Shown in pieces: positions 8,705-18,165 of a stretch of DNA of 64,000 nucleotides. Below the pieces are notes generated by a model, which was not told the origin of the DNA, ran no database searches, and saw only the letters and a program-made list of their open reading frames with translations. The position numbers were made by a program, and so were the translations under genes. Each line of letters starts with the position of its first letter. Position 1 is the first letter of the stretch. This DNA is from Billgrantia campisalis (GTDB lineage: Bacteria > Pseudomonadota > Gammaproteobacteria > Pseudomonadales > Halomonadaceae), in assembly GCF_022341425.1 (NCBI RefSeq), contig NZ_JABFUC010000003.1, positions 124,001 to 188,000 of the forward strand, in the 5' to 3' direction.

Positions 8705-9364
8705 ATGAAAAAATCTACGACTGGCTTGCTGTTGGGTTCCGCACTGGCGATTGGCCTGTCCGGCTGTGCGACCCCGACAACCGAACCCTCTTCCGACCGT
8801 CCCTGGTACCAGCAGCCGGTGGTATGCGGCATCGCTGGCGGCCTGATCGGCGGCAGCATCGGCTATGCTACCAGCGGCAGCTCCGATGAAGAGCGCAACG
8901 CGGCCCGTGCGGGTACCGTGGGTGCCGGTATCGGCGCCATGCTGTGTGCCGACCGCACGCCAGAGCCGGTCGCCGAGCCGGAACCCGAGCCCATGCCGGA
9001 GCCGCCGCCCCCGCCCGTTTTCGAGCCGGTGGTGCTCGATAGTGCCGTTACCTTCGCGTTCGATTCCTCCCAGCTACGCCCCGAGGCACGCCCGGTGTTG
9101 GATGGTGTGGTCCGCACCCTGCGGGAGAACCCCGAGATCCGCGTCCGCATCGAGGGTCATACCGACTCCATCGGCTCGGCCCAGTACAACGAAGGGCTGT
9201 CCCAGCGTCGCGCCGATTCCGTCAAGGCGTACCTGGTCTCCCAGGGCATCGCCGAGAATCGCCTTATGACCCGCGGCTACGGTGAGGCGCGCCCGGTCGC
9301 CACCAACGAGACCGATGAAGGCCGCGCTCGGAACCGTCGCGTGGAAATCCTCAACTGGGACTGA
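8705..9364 (+). CDS. OmpA-family outer membrane lipoprotein
   Basis: 219 residues. Signal peptide with lipobox LSGC places the lipidated Cys at residue 21. A Gly-rich segment (43-77, resembling glycine-zipper domains) follows, then a Pro/Glu-rich linker (about 84-105), then a C-terminal OmpA peptidoglycan-binding domain with the NPEIRVRIEGHTDSIGSAQYN and RNRRVEI signatures. Likely anchors the outer membrane to peptidoglycan. Strong AAGGAG before the ATG and a perfect hairpin after the stop make it a single-gene unit. Confidence 0.88.
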   Translation: MKKSTTGLLLGSALAIGLSGCATPTTEPSSDRPWYQQPVVCGIAGGLIGGSIGYATSGSSDEERNAARAGTVGAGIGAMLCADRTPEPVAEPEPEPMPEPPPPPVFEPVVLDSAVTFAFDSSQLRPEARPVLDGVVRTLRENPEIRVRIEGHTDSIGSAQYNEGLSQRRADSVKAYLVSQGIAENRLMTRGYGEARPVATNETDEGRARNRRVEILNWD

Positions 9365-9406
9365 TCTGGACTGTCGGTTCCACGGCCCGATGAGCGGGCC
9401 GCGCAT

Positions 9407-9434
9407 AGCAGGGGCGCCTTAGGGCGCCCCTGCT
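9407..9434 (+). terminator. Hairpin terminator after the OmpA lipoprotein
   Basis: Perfect 12-bp stem AGCAGGGGCGCC / GGCGCCCCTGCT with a four-base loop (TTAG), 42 bases after the stop codon. No T-run follows, so it may be a weak or Rho-assisted terminator. Confidence 0.6.
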
Positions 9435-9499
9435 GCGTTAGCGTGGCGAGGAGCGTCTCGCTTCTGATAGGCTAGGCGGCTGCCGTGACGCCCGGCGGG

Positions 9500-9637
9500 G
9501 CGGCCTTGGGCCGCACCCGTATCGCCCAGAGTAGTGGGCGGGCCGTGCGCTCACGCCTCGACCCCGTACTTGTTTCATGCCATCAACCGCGACATGTGAT
9601 CCCTGGTATGGATCACCACTGCGCAAAGGACGCTTCA
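9500..9637 (+). promoter_or_regulatory. Putative thrS leader/operator with tRNA-Thr anticodon-like hairpin
   Basis: Three hairpins lie between the lipoprotein terminator and thrS: 9500-9514 (GCGGCC/GGCCGC), 9523-9540 (CGCCCA/TGGGCG) and 9596-9616 (GTGATCC/GGATCAC). The last has a seven-base loop CTGGTAT: a U33-like T, the triplet GGU, which is the threonine tRNA anticodon, and an A37-like A. It ends eight bases before the AAAGGA ribosome binding site (9625-9630). In E. coli, ThrRS represses thrS by binding just such an anticodon-arm mimic next to the ribosome binding site. The assignment here is inference from shape and position. Confidence 0.55.
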
Positions 9638-11536
9638 ATGCCCATCGTGACCCTGCCGGACGGCAGCCAAAGATCCTTCGACGAACCCCTTTCCGTGATG
9701 CAGCTGGCCGAATCCATCGGGCCCGGCCTTGCCAAGGCCTGCGTGGCCGGCCGCATCGACGGCGAGCTGGTGGACGCCGCTGACGTCATCGACCATGACG
9801 CCGAGGTCGCCATCATCACCGCCCGCGACCCGGAAGGCCTGGAGATCATCCGCCACTCCTGTGCCCACCTGATCGGCCATGCGGTGAAGCAGCTCTACCC
9901 CGAGGCCAAGATGGCCATCGGGCCGGTGATCGACGACGGCTTCTACTACGATATCGATTTCGGCCAGTCGATCACGCCGGAGGACCTCGAGGCGATCGAG
10001 AAGCGCATGAAGGCGCTTATCGACACCGAGTACGACGTGGTGCGCGAATACGTCGACCGGGACAAGGCGATGCTGACCTTCCTGCATCGCGACGAGCCCT
10101 ACAAGCAGGAAATCGTCCGCGAGATCCCCGAGGGCGACACCATTCGCCTCTACCATCACGATGAATACACCGACATGTGCCGGGGCCCCCATGTGCCCAA
10201 CACCCGGCACCTCAAGGCCTTCAAGCTGACCAAGCTGGCCGGCGCCTACTGGCGGGGGGATGCCTCCAAGCCGATGCTGACCCGCATCTACGGCACCGCC
10301 TGGGGCGACAAGAAGCAGCTCAAGGGCTACCTCAAGCGTCTCGAAGAGGCCGAGAAGCGCGATCACCGCAAGCTGGCCAAGCGCATGAACCTCTTCCATT
10401 TGCAGGAAGAGGCGCCGGGGATGGTGTTCTGGCACCCCAACGGCTGGACCATGTACCAGGCGCTGGAGCAGTACATGCGCCGCGTGCAGATCGAGAACGG
10501 CTATCAGGAGATCAAGACGCCCCAGGTGGTGGATCTGTCGCTGTGGAAGAAGTCCGGCCACTGGGGCCACTACAGTGAGCTGATGTTCATCACCGAGTCC
10601 GAGAAGCGTGAGTATGCCATCAAGCCCATGAACTGCCCCTGCCACGTGCAGGTGTTCAACCAGGGGCTTAAGAGCTACCGTGACCTGCCGCTGCGCCTGG
10701 CCGAGTTCGGCAGCTGCCATCGCAACGAACCCTCCGGGGCCCTGCACGGGTTGATGCGGGTGCGCGGGTTTACCCAGGACGATGCGCATATCTTCTGCAC
10801 CGAGGGGCAGATCCAGGCCGAGGCGGAAGCCTTCATTCGACTGACCCTGCAGGTCTACCGGGAGATGGGCTTCGAGGACGTGGAGCTCAAGCTCTCGACC
10901 CGGCCGGACGACTTCATGGGCGAGCCGGACCTCTGGGATCGCGCCGAGGCGGGACTCGAGGCGGCGCTCAACGCCATCGATCTGGACTGGGACCTGCAGC
11001 CGGGTGAGGGGGCCTTCTACGGGCCCAAGATCGAGTTTTCCCTGCGCGACTGCCTCAACCGGGTCTGGCAGTGCGGCACCCTGCAGCTCGATTTCAACCT
11101 GCCGGGCAGGCTGGGGGCGCAGTACGTGGACGAGGACGGGGCGCGCAAGACTCCGGTCATGCTGCATCGGGCGATCCTCGGCTCCTTCGAGCGCTTCCTC
11201 GGCATCCTCATCGAGCACTACGCCGGGGCCATGCCGCTGTGGCTCGCGCCCGAGCAGGCGGTGGTGCTGACCATCACCGATGCGCAGCGCGATTATGCCC
11301 TGAAATTGGAGCAGCGTTTGCAGAAAGTTGGCCTTCGCGTCAAGGCGGACTTGAGGAACGAGAAGATCGGCTTTAAAATCCGCGAGCATACGTTGCAGAA
11401 GGTCCCCTATCTCCTGGTGGTGGGAGATAAGGAAGTCGAAGCCGATTCGGTGGCCGTACGGACGCGTACCGGCGACAATTTGGGCACCATGACCGTGGAT
11501 GCCTTCGTTGACCGGATTCAGGCCGAGCGGCAGTAG
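9638..11536 (+). CDS. thrS: Threonyl-tRNA synthetase
   Basis: Class II aminoacyl-tRNA synthetase charging tRNA-Thr; 632 residues, close to the usual 640. Domains: TGS (about 1-62), editing domain with [10 protein letters not shown] (about 73-82) and CRGPH, catalytic core with [10 protein letters not shown] and FRxxDxx-type motifs, and the C-terminal anticodon-binding domain (about 535-632). The ATG at 9638, preceded by AAAGGA, was chosen over the longer frame from 9485, whose N-terminus is unlike the family. It leads the thrS-infC-rpmI-rplT operon. Confidence 0.97.
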   Translation: MPIVTLPDGSQRSFDEPLSVMQLAESIGPGLAKACVAGRIDGELVDAADVIDHDAEVAIITARDPEGLEIIRHSCAHLIGHAVKQLYPEAKMAIGPVIDDGFYYDIDFGQSITPEDLEAIEKRMKALIDTEYDVVREYVDRDKAMLTFLHRDEPYKQEIVREIPEGDTIRLYHHDEYTDMCRGPHVPNTRHLKAFKLTKLAGAYWRGDASKPMLTRIYGTAWGDKKQLKGYLKRLEEAEKRDHRKLAKRMNLFHLQEEAPGMVFWHPNGWTMYQALEQYMRRVQIENGYQEIKTPQVVDLSLWKKSGHWGHYSELMFITESEKREYAIKPMNCPCHVQVFNQGLKSYRDLPLRLAEFGSCHRNEPSGALHGLMRVRGFTQDDAHIFCTEGQIQAEAEAFIRLTLQVYREMGFEDVELKLSTRPDDFMGEPDLWDRAEAGLEAALNAIDLDWDLQPGEGAFYGPKIEFSLRDCLNRVWQCGTLQLDFNLPGRLGAQYVDEDGARKTPVMLHRAILGSFERFLGILIEHYAGAMPLWLAPEQAVVLTITDAQRDYALKLEQRLQKVGLRVKADLRNEKIGFKIREHTLQKVPYLLVVGDKEVEADSVAVRTRTGDNLGTMTVDAFVDRIQAERQ

Positions 11537-11570
11537 CGACATCTTCCAAGGCTAAAGTGGAGACGGAACC

Positions 11571-12110
11571 ATCAAGCGAAGCAACCCAAGAGGGCGCGTC
11601 CAGGATAAGCGCCCCCCGATGAACGAGCGCATTACCGAGGATCAGGTTCGCCTGATCGACAGCGACGGCGAGCAGCTGGGCATCGTGCCCACCAGTGAAG
11701 CGCTGGAGCGCGCCGAAGCGGCCGGAATGGATCTCGTACAGATTTCCAATGCCGATCCGATCGTCTGCAAGATCATGGATTACGGCAAATTCGTCTTCGA
11801 GCAGAAGAAGCAGAAAGCGGCTCAGAAGAAGAAGACGAAGCAGATTCAGGTCAAGGAAGTCAAATTCCGGCCTGGCACCGACGAGGGCGACTATCAGGTC
11901 AAGCTTAAGAACCTGACGCGCTTCCTCGAAGGTGGCGACAAGGGCAAGGTCACGCTGCGGTTTCGCGGCCGTGAAATGGCGCACCAGGACATCGGCCGCA
12001 AGCTGATGGAGCGGATCGCCGCGGATCTCGAGGAGATCGGGACCGTGGAGTCCTTCCCCAAAATGGAAGGGCGCCAGATGATCATGATCATTGCCCCCAA
12101 GAAGAAGTGA
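11571..12110 (+). CDS. infC: Translation initiation factor IF-3 (AUC start)
   Basis: 179 residues binding the 30S subunit and proofreading initiation. The conserved N-domain ([17 protein letters not shown]), basic linker ([15 protein letters not shown]) and C-domain ([25 protein letters not shown]) are complete. The only nearby ATG (11619) would remove the conserved N-terminal IKR... segment found in Pseudomonas IF-3. An in-frame ATC at 11571, eight bases after GGAG, restores it. Rare AUU-type starts on infC allow IF-3 to repress its own translation in E. coli; the same is inferred here. Confidence 0.93.
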   Translation: MKRSNPRGRVQDKRPPMNERITEDQVRLIDSDGEQLGIVPTSEALERAEAAGMDLVQISNADPIVCKIMDYGKFVFEQKKQKAAQKKKTKQIQVKEVKFRPGTDEGDYQVKLKNLTRFLEGGDKGKVTLRFRGREMAHQDIGRKLMERIAADLEEIGTVESFPKMEGRQMIMIIAPKKK

Positions 12111-12197
12111 TCCGAAGGCCCGTTCAACGGGTGGCTGGCGACATCGCTGGCCATCGGCCCCGGATTTTCTGAAAAAACCTCGAGCGGAGTATTTCTC

Positions 12198-12392
12198 ATG
12201 CCGAAAATCAAGACCAACAGCGGCGCTGCCAAGCGCTTCAAGAAGACAGGCAACGGCTTCAAGCACAAGCAGTCCTTTCGTAGCCACATCCTGACCAAGA
12301 AGTCCACCAAGCGTAAGCGTCACCTGCGCGGTATGAAGCAGATCCACGACGCCGACAAGGCCCTGGTGCAGCGCATGCTGCCCAACCTCTAA
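12198..12392 (+). CDS. rpmI: 50S ribosomal protein L35
   Basis: 64 residues, Lys/Arg-rich, with the L35 signatures [20 protein letters not shown] and [17 protein letters not shown] precedes the ATG. It lies between infC and rplT in the universal order. In E. coli L20 represses rpmI-rplT through a leader structure; the 87-base gap before rpmI has short inverted repeats around 12130-12155, but the site could not be identified by eye. Confidence 0.97.
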   Translation: MPKIKTNSGAAKRFKKTGNGFKHKQSFRSHILTKKSTKRKRHLRGMKQIHDADKALVQRMLPNL

Positions 12393-12429
12393 GCCGCTGG
12401 TCGACCAACTTTAACGTCAGGAGAATGCC

Positions 12430-12783
12430 ATGACTCGTGTCAAGCGTGGTGTCGTCGCTCGTCGTCGTCACAAGAAGATTCTGAAGCAGGCCAAGGGCTA
12501 CTACGGTGCGCGTTCGCGCGTCTTTCGCGTGGCCAAGCAGGCCGTCATCAAGGCCGGCCAGTACGCCTATCGCGACCGTCGCCAGCGCAAGCGCCAGTTC
12601 CGCGCGCTGTGGATCCAGCGGATCAACGCCGGCGCTCGTCAGCACGGCCTGTCCTACAGCCGCTTCGTCGGTGGCCTCAAGAAGGCCGGGATCGAGATCG
12701 ACCGCAAGGTGCTGGCCGACCTGGCCGTGAACGAGAAGGCCGCTTTTGCCGCCATCGTCGAGAAGGCCAAGGCTGCCCAGTAA
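12430..12783 (+). CDS. rplT: 50S ribosomal protein L20
   Basis: 117 residues, the standard L20 length, with [20 protein letters not shown] at the N-terminus and [18 protein letters not shown] in the middle, which bind 23S rRNA during early 50S assembly. TCAGGAG precedes the ATG. It is the last gene of the thrS operon and is followed by a strong intrinsic terminator. It is also the probable autogenous repressor of rpmI-rplT, as known in other gammaproteobacteria. Confidence 0.98.
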   Translation: MTRVKRGVVARRRHKKILKQAKGYYGARSRVFRVAKQAVIKAGQYAYRDRRQRKRQFRALWIQRINAGARQHGLSYSRFVGGLKKAGIEIDRKVLADLAVNEKAAFAAIVEKAKAAQ

Positions 12784-12847
12784 GTGACATCGACCGATGG
12801 TGACGGGCCGGCGCGGTTGGCCGGTCCGCTCAGTCGCCATCCTGTCG

Positions 12848-12882
12848 CAGGGGAAGAGCAGCCGCTCTTCCCCTGTTTTTTT
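12848..12882 (+). terminator. Strong intrinsic terminator after rplT
   Basis: Perfect 12-bp stem CAGGGGAAGAGC / GCTCTTCCCCTG with a four-base loop, followed by seven T residues. This is the clearest Rho-independent terminator in the window and separates the ribosomal operon from pheST. No Phe-rich leader peptide was found next to it, so it does not look like the E. coli pheM attenuator. Confidence 0.93.
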
Positions 12883-12927
12883 GTCCGAGGCTATCTTGGC
12901 CCAGAAGTAGCGCGGTGACCGCCATGA

Positions 12928-13989
<1,062 letters not shown>

Positions 13990-14032
13990 TCGAGCGGCGT
14001 GACATGAACTTCGGCAGAACACAGGAATTGAC

Positions 14033-16414
14033 ATGAAATTTTCCGAACAGTGGCTGCGTGACTGGGTCTCGCCGCAGCTGGGGGCCCAGGCGCTGGCCGA
14101 CCAGATCACCATGGCCGGGCTGGAAGTGGACGCCGTCGAGCCGGTGGCCGCGGCCTTCCAGGGGGTGGTGGTGGCCGAAGTGCTGGAAAAGTGCCAGCAC
14201 CCCGATGCCGACAAGCTCAGCGTCTGTCGGGTCGAGGACGGTAGCGGCGAGCCGGTGCAGGTGGTGTGCGGCGCGCCCAATGTGGCGGCTGGCCAGAAGG
14301 TGGCCTTCGCGCGGGTCGGCGCCGTGCTGCCCGGTGACTTCAAGATCAAGAAGGCCAAGCTGCGCGGCCAGGAGTCCCGCGGCATGATCTGCTCGGCCTC
14401 CGAGCTGGGCCTGGAGGAGGAGACCTCCCATGGCATCCTCGAGCTGCCGGCCGCGGCCCCGGTGGGTGAGGACTTCCGTGCCTGGATGGGGCTCGACGAC
14501 CACACCATCGAGGTGGATCTGACGCCCAACCGCGGCGACTGCCTGAGCCTGAAGGGGCTGGCCCGCGAGGTCGGGGTGCTCAACCGGCTAGGGGTCGAAG
14601 GCCCCGAGATCGCCCCGGTGGCGGCGACCCACGAGGAAGCCTTTCCGGTGCGCGTCGAGGCGCCGGCGCAGTGCCCACGCTACATCGGCCGGCTGATCAA
14701 GGACGTGGACGTGACCGCCGCCACGCCGCTGTGGATGGTCGAGCGCCTGCGTCGCAGCGGGGTCCGCGCCATCGACCCGGTGGTGGATGTCACCAACTAC
14801 GTGATGCTCGAGCTCGGTCAGCCGCTGCACGCCTTCGACCGGGCCAACCTCCACGAGGCGGTGGTGGTTCGCCTGGCGCGCGACGGCGAGCGGCTGGTGC
14901 TGCTCGACGGCCAGGAGATCGCCCTGCGCGGCGACACCCTGGTGATCGCCGACGAGCGCGGCCCGCTGGCGATCGCCGGGGTGATGGGCGGCGAGCACTC
15001 CGGGGTGAGTCCGCAAACCCGCGACATCTTTCTCGAGTCGGCCTTCTTTACACAGCTGGCGGTGGCCGGTCAGGCGCGCACCTACGGCCTGCATACCGAT
15101 GCCTCGCACCGCTTCGAGCGCGGCGTCGACCCCCAGCTGACCCGCGAGGCGGTGGAGCGGGCCACGGCGCTGCTGCTCTCGATCACCGGCGGCGAGCCGG
15201 GGCCGCTGGTGGAGGCGGCGAGCGAGGCGCATCTGCCTGAGCCGCGGCGGGTGACCCTGCGCGCGGCGCGCCTGGAGCAGGCGCTGAGCAAGGCGCTGCC
15301 CGCCGAGGAGGTGACCGACATCCTCCAGCGGCTGGGCATGCGGGTCAGCGCCGAGGCGGAGGCCTGGCAGGCACAAGTGCCGAGCTGGCGCTTCGATATC
15401 GCCATCGAGGAGGACCTGATCGAGGAGGTGGCGCGCATCCACGGCTACAACCGCCTGCCGGTGCGACGCCCGGCGGCGCGTCTGGCGCTGCGCCCCGATC
15501 ACGAGGCGCGCACGCCGCTCTCGCGGCTGCGCCGTCAGCTGGTGGCGCGGGGCTACCAGGAGGCCGTGACTTACAGCTTCGTGGCCCCGGAACTCCAGCA
15601 GGCGCTACTCCCCGACGCCGTTTCACCGCGGCTGGCCAACCCGATCTCCAGCGATCTGTCGGTGATGCGGGCGAGCCTCTTCCCCGGCCTGGTGCGTGCC
15701 CTTGAGCACAACCTCAACCGCCAGCAGAACCGGGTGCGGCTGTTCGAGACCGGGCTGATCTTTCGCGGCGATCTGGACGATCTCCAGCAGATTCCCATGC
15801 TGGGGGGCCTGGTGTGCGGCAGTCGTGAGCCCGAGGGGTGGAGCGGCGACAAGCGGCCGGTCGACTTCTTCGACCTCAAAGGCGATCTGGAGAGCCTGAT
15901 TGCCATGGGCGGCGAGCCCGAGGCCTGGCGCTTCGAACCCGGTGAGCACCCGGCGCTGCATCCGGGGCAGAGCGCGCGGGTTCTCTATCGCAGCGAGCAG
16001 GTGGGCTGGATCGGCGCCCTGCATCCAGGAGTCCGGGCGTCCCTGGGACTCAAGGCGGAGGCGCTGCTCTTCGAGGTTCGCCAGGATGCCCTGCTGCGCG
16101 GTCGCCTGCCGGCCTTCACGCCGCTGTCGCGCTATCCGGAAGTGCGTCGCGACCTGGCGTTTCTGGTCGACGAGCAGCAGCCGGTCCAGGCGCTGCTGGA
16201 CTGCGTGCATGCGCAGGCCGGTCAGTGGCTCGAGGCATTGCGGCTGTTCGATGTCTATCAGGGCAAGGGCGTGCCCGAAGGGCACAAGAGCGTGGCCCTG
16301 GGCTTGACCTGGCAGCATCCTTCGCGCACGCTGAATGACGAGGAAATCAATCAGTTGGTCGATGCCATCGTCGCCGAATCGCGTCAGCACCTGGGTGCCG
16401 AGCTGCGCGGCTGA
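14033..16414 (+). CDS. pheT: Phenylalanyl-tRNA synthetase beta subunit
   Basis: 793 residues, the normal length. Domains in order: B1 and EMAP-like tRNA-binding domain ([15 protein letters not shown], about 55-70), B3/B4 editing domain, B5 domain, catalytic-like module, and a C-terminal ferredoxin-like anticodon-binding domain ([20 protein letters not shown] onwards, about 698-793). Forms the alpha2-beta2 enzyme with PheS. Followed 50 bases later by ihfA, the conserved order in gammaproteobacteria. Confidence 0.97.
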   Translation: MKFSEQWLRDWVSPQLGAQALADQITMAGLEVDAVEPVAAAFQGVVVAEVLEKCQHPDADKLSVCRVEDGSGEPVQVVCGAPNVAAGQKVAFARVGAVLPGDFKIKKAKLRGQESRGMICSASELGLEEETSHGILELPAAAPVGEDFRAWMGLDDHTIEVDLTPNRGDCLSLKGLAREVGVLNRLGVEGPEIAPVAATHEEAFPVRVEAPAQCPRYIGRLIKDVDVTAATPLWMVERLRRSGVRAIDPVVDVTNYVMLELGQPLHAFDRANLHEAVVVRLARDGERLVLLDGQEIALRGDTLVIADERGPLAIAGVMGGEHSGVSPQTRDIFLESAFFTQLAVAGQARTYGLHTDASHRFERGVDPQLTREAVERATALLLSITGGEPGPLVEAASEAHLPEPRRVTLRAARLEQALSKALPAEEVTDILQRLGMRVSAEAEAWQAQVPSWRFDIAIEEDLIEEVARIHGYNRLPVRRPAARLALRPDHEARTPLSRLRRQLVARGYQEAVTYSFVAPELQQALLPDAVSPRLANPISSDLSVMRASLFPGLVRALEHNLNRQQNRVRLFETGLIFRGDLDDLQQIPMLGGLVCGSREPEGWSGDKRPVDFFDLKGDLESLIAMGGEPEAWRFEPGEHPALHPGQSARVLYRSEQVGWIGALHPGVRASLGLKAEALLFEVRQDALLRGRLPAFTPLSRYPEVRRDLAFLVDEQQPVQALLDCVHAQAGQWLEALRLFDVYQGKGVPEGHKSVALGLTWQHPSRTLNDEEINQLVDAIVAESRQHLGAELRG

Positions 16415-16464
16415 AGCCGGAGAGAACCGGCGGCGGGCGGGACCGCCACCATGAAGGAGTAGAC

Positions 16465-16770
16465 ATGGGCGCGTTGACCAAGGCGGAGTTGGCCGAGCAC
16501 CTTCACGCCGAGCTGGGCTTGACCAAGCGGGAAGCCAAAGCGATGGTGGAAGCCTTCTTCGAGGAGATAAGGGCCTGTTTGCGCGAGAACGAGCAGGTGA
16601 AGCTGTCCGGTTTCGGCAACTTCGACCTGCGCGACAAGCGCGAGCGGCCGGGCCGCAATCCCAAGACCGGCGAGGAGATTCCGATCTCCGCGCGTCGCGT
16701 GGTGACCTTCCGGCCCGGCCAGAAGCTGAAGAGCCAGGTCGAGGCCTACGAGGGGCCGCCGCCGCGCTGA
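16465..16770 (+). CDS. ihfA: Integration host factor alpha subunit
   Basis: 101 residues, DNABII family DNA-bending protein. Signatures: [34 protein letters not shown] (the beta arm whose Pro intercalates into DNA) and [20 protein letters not shown] lies eight bases before the ATG. Pairs with IhfB, which is encoded elsewhere. Position after pheT is the standard alpha-subunit location, which supports alpha rather than HU or beta. Confidence 0.96.
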   Translation: MGALTKAELAEHLHAELGLTKREAKAMVEAFFEEIRACLRENEQVKLSGFGNFDLRDKRERPGRNPKTGEEIPISARRVVTFRPGQKLKSQVEAYEGPPPR

Positions 16771-16818
16771 GCGCACTGCGCCGGGCATGTGAGAGGCACC
16801 GGCGCGTCGCGGCGAGTG

Positions 16819-16852
16819 GGCAGGCAAGGCCGCGAGCAGGGCCTTGCCTGCC
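16819..16852. terminator. Bidirectional hairpin between ihfA and the DUF2788 gene
   Basis: Perfect 13-bp stem GGCAGGCAAGGCC / GGCCTTGCCTGCC with an eight-base loop between two convergent genes. No T-run on either side. Most likely a shared terminator. Confidence 0.65.
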
Positions 16853-16868
16853 GCTCAAGGCGGCGGCG

Positions 16869-17078
16869 CTAGACGCCGCCGCCGCGTTCGATCAGCCAGG
16901 TGATGACCACCTTGAACACATAGCCCAGGACGCCCGCACCGAGCACCACGAACAGCATCAGGGTGCCGAAGGTACCGGCACGGGACTTGCGCGCCAGGTC
17001 CCAGATGATAAAGCCCATGAACAGGATCAGGCCGCCGATCATGATCGGGGTGATCCAGGCTTCGAAGGTTTCTTGCAT
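16869..17078 (-). CDS. DUF2788 family small membrane protein
   Basis: 69 residues with two membrane helices (about 12-28 and 37-63) joined by the basic loop DLARKSRAGTFG. The sequence resembles the DUF2788 family known from Pseudomonas and Halomonas; function unknown. The ATG at 17078 is preceded by GGAGG, the best site in the frame; the extension to 17201 is not supported. Its upstream DNA contains a long inverted repeat (17091-17125) with a TATAAT on the minus strand. Confidence 0.7.
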   Translation of the reverse strand: MQETFEAWITPIMIGGLILFMGFIIWDLARKSRAGTFGTLMLFVVLGAGVLGYVFKVVITWLIERGGGV

Positions 17079-17090
17079 GTCGCCTCCACC

Positions 17091-17125
17091 GGATAAAGTC
17101 CGAGTATTATACTCGGACTCTATCC
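17091..17125. promoter_or_regulatory. Inverted repeat in the DUF2788/flavodoxin promoter region
   Basis: A 10-bp perfect inverted repeat AGTCCGAGTA / TACTCGGACT with a three-base centre (17097-17119), extended by GGATA / TATCC across one mismatch. On the minus strand its centre reads TATAAT (17106-17111), a consensus -10 box for the DUF2788 gene, so the palindrome would cover that promoter. It could be an operator or a hairpin in a flavodoxin transcript. Confidence 0.5.
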
Positions 17126-17218
17126 GCGCTGCATGCAGGCACTCGGGCGGGGCGGCCACCGACCGGCCTTTCAGGGCTGTGTAACCATTCGACTGAAACA
17201 CTCAGGTATACCCACGAC

Positions 17219-17683
17219 ATGCCAATGCTGAAAATCTACGTTGGAACCATGTACGGCGGCGCCCTCGATGTCGCCGAGCAGGTCGCGCCGCTGTTCGAAT
17301 CGGCTGGCTACGAGGTGGCGATCCTCGAGCAGCCCAGCTTGGACGACCTGGTCGAGGCCTTGCCGGATTTGGCGCTGTTTTGCGTCTCCACCACCGGCAG
17401 CGGTGACTTTCCGGGCAACTTCGTGCCCCTGGTCCGCGGCCTGGACGAGCAGAGCCCGGCACTTGTCGGCCTGCGCTATGGCCTGATTGCCCTGGGCGAC
17501 AGCTCCTACGGAGAGACCTTCTGCGGGGCCGGAAGGCGGCTTGATGAGATGCTGCAGTCGCTCGGGGCCAGCCGCCTGGGCGAGCGCCTGGAGGTCGATG
17601 CCATGGAGACCTTCATGGCCGATGACGCCGCGCTGCCCTGGGTGGAGGAGTGGATCGAGGCCCAGCGGCTGAAGGTGGCCTGA
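17219..17683 (+). CDS. MioC-like flavodoxin
   Basis: 154 residues, short-chain flavodoxin fold carrying FMN for electron transfer. The phosphate loop is VGTMYGGALDVAE (about 8-20; GT.YGGA type as in MioC), followed by FCVSTTGSGDFPGN and ALGDSSYGETFCGAGRRLDEML, the usual FMN-ring loops. Closest by eye to E. coli MioC, but that name implies a function not shown here. Its stop overlaps the ATG of the next membrane protein gene (TGATG), indicating an operon. Confidence 0.85.
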   Translation: MPMLKIYVGTMYGGALDVAEQVAPLFESAGYEVAILEQPSLDDLVEALPDLALFCVSTTGSGDFPGNFVPLVRGLDEQSPALVGLRYGLIALGDSSYGETFCGAGRRLDEMLQSLGASRLGERLEVDAMETFMADDAALPWVEEWIEAQRLKVA

Positions 17684-18048
17684 TGATGGCGACGCCGACG
17701 GCCGAGCGGCTCAGCGTCATGCTGGGGCTGGTGGTGCTGATGCTGGCCAACGTCCCGCGCTACCTGGCGACCGGACACGACACCCAACTGACGCTGATCC
17801 TGATGGCGGCGGCGGCAGTGGCGGCGGTGTCGGTGGCCCACTGGCGCATGCTGGAGGCGGCCGAGCGGACCCGCCTGCCTGCCCTGTTCAAGCGCTTCGG
17901 CCTCTGCCTGGTGGCGGGCGGGGTGCTGATGGGCGCCTGGCATGCGCTGTTCACCGACTGGATCAGCTGGCAGCTGCTGCTCGCCCACGGGGCTACCCTG
18001 GGGCTGCTGCTGCACGCCGTCTGGCTGTGGGTGCGCATGGCCGACTGA
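17683..18048 (+). CDS. Small integral membrane protein, unknown function
   Basis: 121 residues with four predicted membrane helices (about 6-24, 30-52, 70-88 and 98-118). No family was recognised. ATG 17683 overlaps the flavodoxin stop; ATG 17686 is equally possible. Translational coupling to the flavodoxin suggests the two work together, perhaps as a membrane partner, but nothing else supports that. Confidence 0.6.
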   Translation: MMATPTAERLSVMLGLVVLMLANVPRYLATGHDTQLTLILMAAAAVAAVSVAHWRMLEAAERTRLPALFKRFGLCLVAGGVLMGAWHALFTDWISWQLLLAHGATLGLLLHAVWLWVRMAD

Positions 18049-18060
18049 CGCTGTCTGGCG

Positions 18061-18137
18061 GCGGGGCGTCGCTCCGCCCCGCGCCAGCGACTACACGCCA
18101 ACTAATGGGCCCCGACGGACGCTATCCGTCGGGGCCC
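18061..18137 (+). terminator. Two hairpins after the membrane protein gene
   Basis: First hairpin 18061-18082 (GCGGGGCG / CGCCCCGC). Second, stronger hairpin 18107-18137 with a perfect 13-bp stem GGGCCCCGACGGA / TCCGTCGGGGCCC and a five-base loop. They lie between convergent genes and probably terminate both transcripts; no T-run. Confidence 0.65.
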
Positions 18138-18165
18138 TGTCGTAGGGGCTAGGTGGTAAGGGCTG

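Noticed and set aside
9485..9637. N-terminal extension of thrS
   Set aside because: Runs through the leader hairpins and is not conserved in sequence character.
9635..11542. 635-codon minus-strand open frame
   Set aside because: Shadow of thrS on the opposite strand.
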